This document shows, one piece after another, positions 1 through 8,050 of a stretch of 64,000 nt of DNA. The notes under the pieces are model-generated. The model worked only from the letters and a program-made list of their open reading frames with translations, did no database searches and was not told the DNA's origin. The position numbers were made by a program, and so were the translations under genes. Source of the DNA: Aquimarina atlantica. GTDB taxonomy: Bacteria; Bacteroidota; Bacteroidia; Flavobacteriales; Flavobacteriaceae. The stretch's first letter is position 1, and each line of letters opens with the position of its first letter. Location: contig NZ_AQRA01000006.1 in NCBI RefSeq assembly GCF_000626715.1, positions 186,001-250,000 of the forward strand, written 5' to 3'.

Positions 1-890
1 AACAAGATGCTCAATATACCCAATACATGTACAATACGATAAGTGTTAATCCTGCCTATGCTGGTAGTCGTGGAGTATTAAGTATTATGGGGCTGCATCG
101 TAGTCAATGGGTTGGCTTAGATGGTGCGCCTCGTACTCAAACACTTACTGTAAATACTCCAATAGGAGGTAATGAACGCCTGGGTTTAGGTATATCTATT
201 GTTAATGATGAGATAGGTCCTACCGATGAAACATATTTTGATATTGATTTTTCTTATTCTATTCCTACTTCGGATGTTGGAAAGTTAAGTTTCGGATTAA
301 AAGCAGGTGGTCATTTGTTAAACGTAGATTTTCAAAAACTATCTCAGTTTAATAGTAATGATGCTTTGTTTGAAAACAATATTGATAATAAGTTTAGCCC
401 TAATGTTGGGGTTGGAGTCTATTATCATACAGACCGTTTTTATGTGGGATTAAGTGCTCCTAATCTGTTAGAAACAGATCATTTTGATGAAAGCACGACA
501 ACTAGTAATAGTACAGCAGTGAGTTTTTTGGCAGAAGAACGTATCAACTATTATTTAATAGCAGGACATGTTTTTGATTTGACCGATGATATAAAATTTA
601 AACCTGCTGTTTTAAGTAAACTAGTATTTGGAGCACCATTACAAGTAGACGTTTCTGCAAACTTTTTGTTATATAACCGCTTAACCTTAGGAGCAGCATA
701 TCGTTGGAGTGCAGCTGTAAGTGGTATGGTAGGCTTTCAGATATCAGACTCGATGATGATCGGATTTGCTTATGATCGAGAAACAACAGAATTAGGACAA
801 TCACAATTTAATGATGGAAGTTATGAAGTGATGCTACGATTCGAACTTTTCAAAAAATATAATAGAATGCTAACACCGCGCTTCTTTTAA
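1..890 (+). CDS. PorP/SprF family type IX secretion system membrane protein (5' end missing)
   Basis: The reading frame is already open at the left edge (first full codon at 3), so the gene starts outside the window. The first visible residues, QDAQYTQYMYN followed by INPAYAGSRG-like sequence, match the mature N-terminus of PorP/SprF proteins, outer-membrane beta-barrels linked to the type IX secretion system and to surface display of gliding adhesins. An ATG at 27 is internal to this conserved block and is unlikely to be the true start. The rest is alternating beta-strand sequence with Gly and aromatic residues and ends FKKYNRMLTPRFF. An OmpA-family gene follows after 29 nt. In known flavobacteria this pair usually lies just after a very large SprB-like adhesin, so one may lie to the left (inference). 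Confidence 0.88.
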   Translation, partial: QDAQYTQYMYNTISVNPAYAGSRGVLSIMGLHRSQWVGLDGAPRTQTLTVNTPIGGNERLGLGISIVNDEIGPTDETYFDIDFSYSIPTSDVGKLSFGLKAGGHLLNVDFQKLSQFNSNDALFENNIDNKFSPNVGVGVYYHTDRFYVGLSAPNLLETDHFDESTTTSNSTAVSFLAEERINYYLIAGHVFDLTDDIKFKPAVLSKLVFGAPLQVDVSANFLLYNRLTLGAAYRWSAAVSGMVGFQISDSMMIGFAYDRETTELGQSQFNDGSYEVMLRFELFKKYNRMLTPRFF

Positions 891-919
891 TTAAGATTTT
901 AAAATGTAATAGTAAAAAA

Positions 920-2881
920 ATGGGGAAATATTTACTTAAGTCATTGTTGATTTTTATGCTGTTGTTTTTCGGAAACAACACTCTTTTATCTCAAGAAAAA
1001 AAACTCAAAAAAGCCAAAGAACAGTACGATAAGTACCAATATATTGATGCACAAGAAACGTATCTTAAAGTAGCTAGAAAAGGATATAAGAGCGCAGATC
1101 TTTTTATGAATCTGGGCGATAGTTATTATTTTAATAGCCAATTTGAAGAGGCACTAAAATGGTATGAGGAATTAGTAAACTCTTATCCCGACCAGATCCA
1201 GCCAGAATATTATTTTAGATACGCTCAAACACTAAAAACTGTAGAAAGATACCAGGATTCTGATATATACATGAAAAAATTTGCAGCCGCTAATGGAAAT
1301 GATCTACGTGCAAAATTATTTTTAGATGGCTCTGATTATCTAAAACGGATTGATTTTCAATCCGGTAGATTTGAAATAGAAAATGCATCAGTAAACTCTT
1401 CTTTTGTTGAGTTTGGAACTGCTTTTTATGGAAAAAATATAGTTTTTAGCTCTTCTAGAGATACACTTACATTTAAAAAAACTATTCACCAATGGAATGG
1501 AGAGGCTTTCTTAAATCTTTTTGAAGCAAAATATGATTCTGTAAATAATAATTTTTCAAAAATTAAAAGGTTTGATCGAAAAATAAACTCCAAATTTCAT
1601 GAATCAACACCTGTTTTTACAAAGGATACACGAACTATTTACTTTACAAGAAATAATTTTGAAGAAGGTAAACTAGGCCGTGATCAAAAGGGAACAAATA
1701 AGTTAAAAATATATCGCTCCTATAAAAATCCAGAGGGAGGATGGACAACACCGCAAAATTTACCATTTAATAGTGACGAGTATTCTGTTGCACATCCTAC
1801 ATTAAGTAGTGATGAGAAAACATTGTATTTTTCGTCAGATATGCCAGGAGGAAAAGGAAGTTCTGATTTGTATGAAGTGGCTATTAATAGTGATGGTAGT
1901 TTTGGAGAACCAAAAAATTTGGGAGATAGAATTAATACAGAAGGAAAAGAAACCTTCCCATTTATAGGAGCAGATGGTGAGCTATATTTTTCGTCTGATG
2001 GGCATATGGGCTTAGGAGGATTAGATGTATACGTTACAAAGATTAACCCACAAACAGATAAAGAAAAGTTAGTGGTAAATGTTGGTAGGCCTATTAATGG
2101 ACCTAAAGATGATTTTGCTTTTATAATTGATGAGAATACCAAGAAAGGATATTTTTCGTCTAATCGTGAAGGAGGAAAAGGAAGCGATGATATTTATAGC
2201 TTTGTAGAACTAGAAGATTTAAAAGATTTCTGCGAGACTACTATTGCAGGATTAGTTACCGATAAAGATACTAATGAATTATTACCAGGGACCAAAGTCT
2301 CTCTATATGATAGTAATAATAATCTAATACAAAGTTTTGTTGTGGGTGATGAAGCTACCTATTCACAACTGGTTGAATGTGAATCCAGCTACTTTGTACG
2401 TGCAGAGAAAGAAGAATACAACACTTTGGAGAAGCTCGTGAATACGTCGGATAAATCCCAAACTATAGATACTCCGCTTGCACTAGAAAAGAAAATTAAA
2501 ACTGCAGATGTAGGAGATGATTTAACAAAGATATTAGCGCTTAAACCAATTTATTTTGATTTTAATGGATATACAATACGTTCTGATGCAAAAATAGAAC
2601 TGGCAAAAGTAATTGAAGTGATGAATCAATATGCGAATATGAAACTAGAAATAAGAGCGCATACAGATAGTCACGGAGAAGATCAATACAACTTATATTT
2701 ATCTGAGAAAAGAGCCGAAGCTACTGTAAATTATATGATCGATAATGGTATATCTGCAGATCGATTAACAGGAAAAGGATATGGAGAAACTCAATTAGTT
2801 AATGACTGTGGTAATGAATCGAATTGCGAGAAAGACAAACACCAGTTAAATAGACGAAGTGAATTTATTATCGTTAAATAA
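920..2881 (+). CDS. OmpA family protein with TPR, PD40 propeller and peptidoglycan-binding domain
   Basis: 653 aa. A signal peptide (about 1-24, ending LLSQ) is followed by TPR helices (about 30-125), PD40/WD40-like propeller strands (about 165-430, repeated YFSSD-type motifs), a carboxypeptidase-regulatory-like beta domain (about 440-520) and a C-terminal OmpA domain (about 545-653). The OmpA domain has the YFDFNGYTIR start, the RAHTDSHG motif and the NRRSEF end expected for peptidoglycan binding. This architecture resembles PorE-like proteins that tie type IX machinery to the cell wall from the periplasmic face of the outer membrane. It lies 29 nt after the PorP/SprF gene, probably in one operon, and is followed by a strong terminator. 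Confidence 0.9.
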   Translation: MGKYLLKSLLIFMLLFFGNNTLLSQEKKLKKAKEQYDKYQYIDAQETYLKVARKGYKSADLFMNLGDSYYFNSQFEEALKWYEELVNSYPDQIQPEYYFRYAQTLKTVERYQDSDIYMKKFAAANGNDLRAKLFLDGSDYLKRIDFQSGRFEIENASVNSSFVEFGTAFYGKNIVFSSSRDTLTFKKTIHQWNGEAFLNLFEAKYDSVNNNFSKIKRFDRKINSKFHESTPVFTKDTRTIYFTRNNFEEGKLGRDQKGTNKLKIYRSYKNPEGGWTTPQNLPFNSDEYSVAHPTLSSDEKTLYFSSDMPGGKGSSDLYEVAINSDGSFGEPKNLGDRINTEGKETFPFIGADGELYFSSDGHMGLGGLDVYVTKINPQTDKEKLVVNVGRPINGPKDDFAFIIDENTKKGYFSSNREGGKGSDDIYSFVELEDLKDFCETTIAGLVTDKDTNELLPGTKVSLYDSNNNLIQSFVVGDEATYSQLVECESSYFVRAEKEEYNTLEKLVNTSDKSQTIDTPLALEKKIKTADVGDDLTKILALKPIYFDFNGYTIRSDAKIELAKVIEVMNQYANMKLEIRAHTDSHGEDQYNLYLSEKRAEATVNYMIDNGISADRLTGKGYGETQLVNDCGNESNCEKDKHQLNRRSEFIIVK

Positions 2882-2912
2882 TTTTTAGAACAATACTTTT
2901 ACACATATTGTC

Positions 2913-2943
2913 AAAAACGCCTCATGATATTGAGGCGTTTTTT
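2913..2943 (+). terminator. Intrinsic terminator after the PorP-OmpA operon
   Basis: A 12-bp perfect inverted repeat (2913-2924 with 2931-2942, core ACGCCTCA/TGAGGCGT) with a 6-nt loop runs into a T tract, 31 nt after the OmpA stop codon. Confidence 0.85.
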
Positions 2944-3136
2944 ATTGAAGAAATACTATTTTTAAAAAACTACAGGAGTACATACTCAAAAATAAACAGG
3001 TAAATCAATCTTAGGATATGGCAGGTTTCTTGTTGTACTATTTTCAAATTTTGTGGTAAAGCTTTTTGCTAAGAATAGATACTACTAAATTAATCTCTAT
3101 AGACAATATGGATTATGAATTACTCTTATGATTTTG

Positions 3137-3144
3137 TAATTTTG
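3137..3144 (+). promoter_or_regulatory. Candidate -7 box for the idi operon
   Basis: TAATTTTG matches the Bacteroidota -7 consensus TAnnTTTG. It lies 15 nt before the ATG at 3160 and inside the longer reading frame that begins at 3115, so it argues for the downstream start. No convincing -33 TTTG is seen at the right distance. Confidence 0.45.
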
Positions 3145-3159
3145 AAGCAATTAAAAACA

Positions 3160-3681
3160 ATGGAAGAAGAAGAAAAAGTTATCCTGGTTAACGAAAATGA
3201 CGAGCAAATCGGGCTGATGCCTAAATTAGAAGCACATCAAAAAGCTGTATTGCATAGAGCCTTTTCGGTATTCATTATGAATAGTAAAAACGAATTAATG
3301 CTTCAGCAAAGAGCACATCATAAATACCATTCACCAGGTTTGTGGACAAATACATGCTGTAGCCACCAAAGAGAAGGAGAAACTAATGTAGAAGCAGGAA
3401 TACGAAGATTACAAGAAGAAATGGGATTTACTACTTCATTAAAAGACTCTGTTTCGTTTATATATAAAGCTCCTTTTGATAACGGACTTACCGAACATGA
3501 ATATGATCATGTGTTATTAGGAAAGTATGAAGAAGATCCTGTTATTAATCCAGAAGAAGTAGTAGATTGGAAATGGATGCCTATAGAAGCAGTGAAACGT
3601 GATATATTAGTACATCCCGAACTATATACAGAATGGTTTAAAATCATTTTTGAAAAATTTTATTCGCACATAACCTTATGA
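3160..3681 (+). CDS. idi: Isopentenyl-diphosphate delta-isomerase, type I
   Basis: 173 aa from the ATG at 3160. Cytoplasmic Nudix-fold enzyme that interconverts isopentenyl and dimethylallyl diphosphate for isoprenoid synthesis. Visible motifs are the VNENDEQIG start, the LQQRAHHKYHSPGLWTNTCC segment with the catalytic Cys, the Nudix-like block EAGIRRLQEEMGF and the acidic EHEYDH metal-binding segment. The frame stays open to an ATG at 3115, but those 15 extra residues are not family-like and a TAnnTTTG box sits inside them, so 3160 is preferred. The stop overlaps the next start by 4 nt (ATGA), showing translational coupling. Confidence 0.93.
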   Translation: MEEEEKVILVNENDEQIGLMPKLEAHQKAVLHRAFSVFIMNSKNELMLQQRAHHKYHSPGLWTNTCCSHQREGETNVEAGIRRLQEEMGFTTSLKDSVSFIYKAPFDNGLTEHEYDHVLLGKYEEDPVINPEEVVDWKWMPIEAVKRDILVHPELYTEWFKIIFEKFYSHITL

Positions 3682-4088
3682 GGATTAAAGCATGTAGGAA
3701 AGCTCATTTTAATGCAGCACATCGATTATATAGAAAAGATTGGAGTGACGAAAAGAACCTTCAAATATTTGGCAAGTGTAGCAATCCGAAATATCACGGT
3801 CATAATTACGAACTTGTCGTAGCTGTAATAGGAGAGACTGATCCCGAAACAGGTTTTTTAATGGATCTTAAGATCTTAAAAGAATACATTAAAACCGAAG
3901 TCGAAGATTATATGGATCATAAAAACCTTAACGAAGAAGTAGAAGAGTTTAAGAGTTTAAATCCTACTGTAGAAAATATAGCCTACGTAATATGGAATAG
4001 ATTGCGTAAAAAGATAGCACCACAATACGATATTGAAGTTACCTTATACGAAACGCCTCGCAATTTTGTAATCTATAAAGGAGAATAA
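3678..4088 (+). CDS. 6-pyruvoyl tetrahydropterin synthase / QueD family protein
   Basis: 136 aa. Members convert dihydroneopterin triphosphate to 6-pyruvoyl-tetrahydropterin or, as QueD, to 6-carboxy-tetrahydropterin for queuosine synthesis. The zinc-binding His residues are seen in FNAAHR and in YHGHNY, and the catalytic Cys in GKCSNPKYHGH. The acidic DHKNLNE segment and the TVEN segment with YETPRN near the C-terminus are also typical. No other queuosine or folate gene is nearby to decide between the two roles. The start overlaps the end of idi by 4 nt and the peroxiredoxin gene follows after 3 nt, so the three genes look like one operon. Confidence 0.88.
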   Translation: MRIKACRKAHFNAAHRLYRKDWSDEKNLQIFGKCSNPKYHGHNYELVVAVIGETDPETGFLMDLKILKEYIKTEVEDYMDHKNLNEEVEEFKSLNPTVENIAYVIWNRLRKKIAPQYDIEVTLYETPRNFVIYKGE

Positions 4089-4091
4089 AAT

Positions 4092-4553
4092 ATGGGGCTA
4101 CAAGTTGGTGATAAGGTTCCTGAGTTTATCGCTACAAATGATAAAGGAGAACATTTTTTGAGTTCTGATATTATCGGTAAAAAAAATCTGGTACTCTATT
4201 TTTATCCTAAAAATTTTACTCCCGGTTGTACAAAAGAAGCCTGTAATTTTAGGGATAGTTATGTAGATTTTGAAAATCTTGGTGTAGAAGTGATAGGCAT
4301 AAGTGCCGATAGTATAAAATCACATACAAGATTTAAGAATACATACAAACTCCCTTTTATGTTTTTATCTGACTCTAATGGTGAATTAAGAAAGCTTTTT
4401 GGAGTGAAATCAGAAGTATTGGGATTACTACCGGGAAGAGAAACCTATGTGATAGATGAAAAAGGAATCATACAATTAAAATTTAATAGTATGAAAGCTT
4501 CAGAACATGTAAGTAAAGCACTAGAAAAAATAAAAGAAATAGTAAATGAGTAA
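4092..4553 (+). CDS. bcp: Thioredoxin-dependent peroxiredoxin, Bcp/PrxQ type
   Basis: 153 aa, the usual length for cytoplasmic Bcp/PrxQ enzymes that reduce peroxides with electrons from thioredoxin. The active-site segment FYPKNFTPGCTKEACNFRD has the peroxidatic Cys and the resolving Cys five residues later, the PrxQ pattern. GISADS and the conserved Arg in the LLPGRETYVID segment are also present. It begins 3 nt after the pterin enzyme and is likely the last gene of that operon. Confidence 0.92.
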   Translation: MGLQVGDKVPEFIATNDKGEHFLSSDIIGKKNLVLYFYPKNFTPGCTKEACNFRDSYVDFENLGVEVIGISADSIKSHTRFKNTYKLPFMFLSDSNGELRKLFGVKSEVLGLLPGRETYVIDEKGIIQLKFNSMKASEHVSKALEKIKEIVNE

Positions 4554-4626
4554 CTAACTCCTCCTGAAAATAAAAATTTGAGAAGGAGTTCACCTTTTAC
4601 ATACTTCATTATTGAATTGAAAACAC

Positions 4627-4634
4627 TAATTTTG
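4627..4634 (+). promoter_or_regulatory. Candidate -7 box before the 88-aa conserved protein
   Basis: TAATTTTG matches TAnnTTTG and ends 17 nt before the ATG at 4652. The -33 region is weak. Confidence 0.45.
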
Positions 4635-4651
4635 CACAAAACAAATTAGAT

Positions 4652-4918
4652 ATGGCAAATAAAAGAGACCTTAAAAAAGATATAAACTACGTTTTAGGAG
4701 ATATTATAGAAGAAGTCTATATGTGGGAATTAGAAAACCCAGGTAAAGATGGTAAATCTGGAGAAGCAATTATCGATGAAGCAATTGCATCTTTTGATAG
4801 TTTTATGGCTAGAGCTAATGAACGAAAACTCGAAAACCCTAAAAAACATTTTAAATCTCTTCGTGATGATTTAGAAAAAACAGCTAAGGCTTTAGTTGAA
4901 AAAGTAAATGCACTGTAA
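4652..4918 (+). CDS. Conserved flavobacterial hypothetical protein, small and helical
   Basis: 88 aa, rich in Lys, Glu and Asp, predicted to be mostly alpha-helical, with no signal peptide or membrane segment. The N-terminal KRDLKKDINYVLGDIIEEVY and the central ENPGKDGKSGEAIIDEAI segment are familiar from short uncharacterised proteins conserved in Flavobacteriaceae (from memory). It has its own candidate promoter and lies between bcp and the tRNA gene. No function can be assigned. Confidence 0.8.
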   Translation: MANKRDLKKDINYVLGDIIEEVYMWELENPGKDGKSGEAIIDEAIASFDSFMARANERKLENPKKHFKSLRDDLEKTAKALVEKVNAL

Positions 4919-4934
4919 TTTTCTTTAAAAAATA

Positions 4935-4965
4935 TTTGTAAAAACGGTTATAGAAATTATATTTG
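4935..4965 (+). promoter_or_regulatory. Promoter of tRNA-Thr (TTTG-N19-TATATTTG)
   Basis: A -33 TTTG at 4935-4938 and a -7 TATATTTG at 4958-4965 are separated by exactly 19 nt, the Bacteroidota sigma-A arrangement. The tRNA begins 11 nt after the -7 box. This is the clearest promoter in the window. Confidence 0.8.
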
Positions 4966-4976
4966 CAACCGCTTTT

Positions 4977-5050
4977 GCCGATATAGCTCAGCTGGCTAGA
5001 GCAGCTGATTTGTAATCAGCAGGTCGTGGGTTCGAGTCCCTCTATCGGCT
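4977..5050 (+). tRNA. tRNA-Thr (anticodon TGT)
   Basis: 74 nt without an encoded CCA. The acceptor arms GCCGATA (4977-4983) and TATCGGC (5043-5049) pair fully, with T as discriminator. The D-arm is GCTC/GAGC, the anticodon stem GCTGA/TCAGC holds the loop TTTGTAA with anticodon TGT, and the T-arm contains GGTTCGAGTCC. A canonical promoter precedes it and a strong terminator follows. Confidence 0.95.
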
Positions 5051-5053
5051 CTT

Positions 5054-5095
5054 AAAAAAGTCCTAAACTTAATGTTTAGGACTTTTTCTTTTTTT
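5054..5095 (+). terminator. Intrinsic terminator of tRNA-Thr
   Basis: The inverted repeat 5055-5068 / 5074-5087 (core AGTCCTAAAC/GTTTAGGACT) is followed by a long T tract. It is A/T-flanked on both sides, so it could also stop leftward transcription from the peptide gene at 5154. Confidence 0.85.
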
Positions 5096-5153
5096 AATTG
5101 TTTAAAAAGAAAGAATACACTTAGATACTTAGGTATTCTATAAAACGATTTTT

Positions 5154-5369
5154 TTAGATACAACAACCGTTTGATGGATGATAAGAGCATCCAGGAATGT
5201 AAGTAGCACCACAACTAGGATTGTTTAATGCAACATGAGTTGTAGTACAGCATCGTAATGCAGGATTACAGCATTTTCGAAGTACCGGAATACGACCACC
5301 GTGTATTCCTTTTTGCTCACTTTTTTTAAGACTTTTTGTTCCTTCTAAATTTAGAATGGTTTTTAACAT
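5154..5369 (-). CDS. Double-glycine leader peptide, Cys-rich (type ILNL)
   Basis: 71 aa. The leader begins MLKTILNLEG, contains KKSEQK and ends in Gly24-Gly25; this resembles Bacteroidota natural-product or bacteriocin-type precursors exported with leader cleavage after GG. The 46-residue core holds eight cysteines, three times as adjacent pairs (CC), so disulfides or modified thiols are likely. No maturation enzyme or C39-peptidase exporter is encoded nearby, so the final product is unknown. It is divergent from a second GG peptide (start 5566), with 196 nt between them. An ATATC-GAT-GATAT dyad at 5413-5425 lies 43 nt upstream but does not match the hairpin found before six other peptides in this window. 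Confidence 0.75.
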   Translation of the reverse strand: MLKTILNLEGTKSLKKSEQKGIHGGRIPVLRKCCNPALRCCTTTHVALNNPSCGATYIPGCSYHPSNGCCI

Positions 5370-5565
5370 GATGTTTTGGTTTTAAGTTTCATCACTAAAT
5401 TAAGGAAAATACATATCGATGATATACGGTAATACCTCAATTAACATTTTGTGTAAGAGGTGCTTATGTGAATAAGAGGAACTCTTCTTGTATTAATCGT
5501 TTTTTAACTTTTATAAGTAGATATTTTCTTAACTTGGTTATGTTATTAACCTTTAAATATATATC

Positions 5566-5724
5566 ATGAAAAAAAAGAATCTGAAATCATTGAAACTTAA
5601 CAAAAAATCTATTTCTAAATTAGGATTAACGCAAGTTAAAGGAGGGCTAAGAAGAACACAGCTTGTAGGAGGGTGCAGGAGTAAAAATTATGCTTGTGGG
5701 ACTATCGAATTATGTTTACCATAA
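5566..5724 (+). CDS. Double-glycine peptide with LxLxK leader (class I lanthipeptide-like)
   Basis: 52 aa. The leader contains LKSLKLNKKSISKL and ends VKGG (Gly26-Gly27), the LxLxKxxIxxL pattern known from Bacteroidota class I lanthipeptide precursors. The 25-residue core LRRTQLVGGC... has three Cys, one Ser and two Thr, so thioether rings are possible but unproven. A second GG occurs inside the core. A tight terminator follows 6 nt after the stop, supporting a real monocistronic gene. No LanB or LanC enzyme is encoded in the window. Confidence 0.7.
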   Translation: MKKKNLKSLKLNKKSISKLGLTQVKGGLRRTQLVGGCRSKNYACGTIELCLP

Positions 5725-5730
5725 AATTCA

Positions 5731-5758
5731 GCGAACTTCGGTTCGCTTTTCTTTTTTT
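5731..5758 (+). terminator. Intrinsic terminator of the 52-aa peptide gene
   Basis: GCGAAC-TTCG-GTTCGC, a 6-bp stem with a stable TTCG tetraloop, followed by TTTTCTTTTTTT. It starts 6 nt after the stop codon at 5724. Confidence 0.85.
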
Positions 5759-5821
5759 ATAAGTCCAAACCTTTTATCAAATTCAACCAGGAGTTTGCTG
5801 TACTAATCTTTCTTCCTAAAA

Positions 5822-6559
5822 TTATTCTTCTGTACTGGTCTTTGCTTCTGCTTCTTTAGCTTTACGATCATCAATATACTTGATCAACTGCTTTCCGTAT
5901 AATGATTTTTTTACTTTAGGACTTAAAGATCTGGCAACTGTATCCAGAAATTTTATATTGGCATCAAAAACTTCATTAAGCGTGATATAAGGAGCTACTT
6001 CTAATTTTCTGTTTGTTACAGCAAAATTAATAGTGTATAAATATTTTTGACGCATTAAATTTTTGTATGCTTTATCATTTTCGATGAGTTTTTCATCATC
6101 TTTTTGTTTACTGGCTTCAAAATCTTCTTTGATGATCCTAAGATTTCTATCATTGAATCGTTTAAGCATTTTTTTGTATTCGGTATACTTCTCTTGATTT
6201 TTTCCACCTTTTATTTTTACATCATTTTCAAAATCAAGTAAATTAGTCGTTATAGTAATCTCTCCCGGTTCTACAAAAAAGTCAATACGATCATTATATT
6301 GTTTTCCGTCGTTTTTATCGAGATATAGATAATGAATTTCGGGTTCTTCAACTTCAGATTTAAGTACAAATTCAGAATTGCCATCGATACTTACAGAGTC
6401 TACATTCACCAATAGTGTATCCTGTATCTTTTGTAAGTATACAACTCCTTTTTTTAATCCTTTAATGTTACCTATTACTGTTACATTCCCTTCCTTAGTG
6501 GGTGAACTGCAATTGATTAATAATACAGTTAATAATAATAGCGTAGAAAAATATTTCAT
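5822..6559 (-). CDS. DUF4369 domain lipoprotein
   Basis: 245 aa from Met at 6559. A lipoprotein signal peptide ends in the lipobox LLINC. Residues from about 25 to 125 form a beta-rich DUF4369-like domain (TVIGNIKGLKKGVVYLQK... with DSVSIDGNSEFVL), the domain found in front of thioredoxin folds in TlpA-like Bacteroidota proteins. The remainder is a charged helical region ending KAKEAEAKTSTEE, with no CxxC thioredoxin motif. An upstream Met (6589) would put ten extra residues before the signal peptide, so the internal Met is preferred. Role unknown. Confidence 0.8.
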   Translation of the reverse strand: MKYFSTLLLLTVLLINCSSPTKEGNVTVIGNIKGLKKGVVYLQKIQDTLLVNVDSVSIDGNSEFVLKSEVEEPEIHYLYLDKNDGKQYNDRIDFFVEPGEITITTNLLDFENDVKIKGGKNQEKYTEYKKMLKRFNDRNLRIIKEDFEASKQKDDEKLIENDKAYKNLMRQKYLYTINFAVTNRKLEVAPYITLNEVFDANIKFLDTVARSLSPKVKKSLYGKQLIKYIDDRKAKEAEAKTSTEE

Positions 6560-6661
6560 GTACTGATTTTTGATGTTTAGTAGGGCCACAAAGATGCGAG
6601 TTTTATTTTAAATGAAATAAAAAAATAGAATCTAATGGTCAAAAAAATGGTCTCTTTTTTA

Positions 6662-7966
6662 TTAGCTTCCCGAGGCTATTTGCATAAGAATTGTACATAA
6701 TATAGCTCCGTAGGTTCCTACTACATATCCAAAAACGGCAAGCAATACACCTACTGTGGCTAGTGAAGGATGAAATGCTGCGGCAACTACAGGTGCAGAT
6801 GCGGCTCCTCCTATATTAGCTTTACTACCTACGGCAAGAAAAAAGTATGGAGCTTTGATCAATTTGGCTACTCCAATAAGGAGAAATACGTGTATAGCCA
6901 TCCAAACAAGCCCTATGGCAATAAGTCCCGGGTTTTCGAAAATCTTACCGATATCCATTTTCATTCCTATAGTAGCTACCAAAATATAGATAAAAACACT
7001 TCCTAGTTTACTGGCTCCTGCTCCTTCATATTGTTTAACTTTGGTGTATGATAACAGAATTCCTATAGCAGTAGCAATAGTAATCATCCAAAAGAACTTA
7101 GAAGTAAAAGAGGATAATGCAGAACTCTTGTCGTTAAAGACTTCAAAATTATCAGATAATAGATTAGAAATCCCTGCAGCTCCCCAATGTGAAATTCCTA
7201 CTACGGTAAATGCAATAGAAAGCATAATGATATAATCGGTCAAAGATGGGGTTCGGGTTATGCTTTCTGCATAACTCGATACTTTTTGTTTTAAAGCTTC
7301 GATGGCACTATTGTCTGCTTTTAACCATCGGTCAATTTTATCGCTCTTACCAATACCAAGTAATAATATAGCCATCCATATATTAGCAACTACAATATCA
7401 ACCAATACCATTCCGCCATATTTCTCGGGATTATATTTATAAATTTCGAGCATAGCAGCCTGATTTGCTCCTCCACCAATCCAACTACCAGCTAATGTAG
7501 ATAATCCTCTCCATATGGCGTCAAATCCAGCTCCACCAACAGTTTCTGGCGAAACGAGAGAAATGAGTAGAATTGCAATTGGACCACCAATGATAACACC
7601 AAGGGTACCTGTTAAAAACATAATTAATGCTTTTGGACCTAAATTAAAAATACTTTTAAGGTCTATACTTAATGTCATTAACACCAAAGAAGCAGGAAGT
7701 AAAAATCTACTGGCAACATAATACACATTAGAAGATTTTTCTACTAATACTCCTTCTGCATTTAATTCTTTCCATTCTGGAGAAATAATTCCTAATGAAT
7801 TGAATATAGCAGGTAATAAATAACAGAGTAGCAGTGCGGGGACAAACTTATAGAAAGTTTTCCAAAAATTATTATGACTAGAGGAAGTATAAAAAACTAA
7901 CCCTAAACAAAGCATTAAAATTCCAAAAACTATAGTGTCATTTGTAAAAAAAGGAACGTTCTCCAT
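6662..7966 (-). CDS. DUF819 family membrane protein
   Basis: 434 aa with about ten to twelve hydrophobic segments. The glycine-rich segments TLAGSWIGGGANQAAM and KANIGGAASAPVVAAAF are characteristic of DUF819 (YjcL-like) integral membrane proteins, probably transporters of unknown substrate in the inner membrane. It stands alone on the minus strand between a DUF4369 lipoprotein and an M61 peptidase, 84 nt from the latter, so co-transcription with the peptidase is possible but not shown. Confidence 0.88.
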   Translation of the reverse strand: MENVPFFTNDTIVFGILMLCLGLVFYTSSSHNNFWKTFYKFVPALLLCYLLPAIFNSLGIISPEWKELNAEGVLVEKSSNVYYVASRFLLPASLVLMTLSIDLKSIFNLGPKALIMFLTGTLGVIIGGPIAILLISLVSPETVGGAGFDAIWRGLSTLAGSWIGGGANQAAMLEIYKYNPEKYGGMVLVDIVVANIWMAILLLGIGKSDKIDRWLKADNSAIEALKQKVSSYAESITRTPSLTDYIIMLSIAFTVVGISHWGAAGISNLLSDNFEVFNDKSSALSSFTSKFFWMITIATAIGILLSYTKVKQYEGAGASKLGSVFIYILVATIGMKMDIGKIFENPGLIAIGLVWMAIHVFLLIGVAKLIKAPYFFLAVGSKANIGGAASAPVVAAAFHPSLATVGVLLAVFGYVVGTYGAILCTILMQIASGS

Positions 7967-8050
7967 TATTAATTATTTAGTTTTAAAAAAGATATATGGC
8001 AAAATACATTTAATTTGAAGAAGACAAAAATGATATCAAAAAAGGAGGTT

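Noticed and set aside
1720..2142. 140-codon open frame on the minus strand
   Set aside because: Shadow of the OmpA/PD40 gene; low-complexity Ser/Pro translation with no family features.
5413..5425. ATATC-GAT-GATAT dyad as a seventh leader hairpin
   Set aside because: Arms of 5 bp and a 3-nt spacer do not fit the 6-9-6 plan, and the AAATGTT segment is missing.
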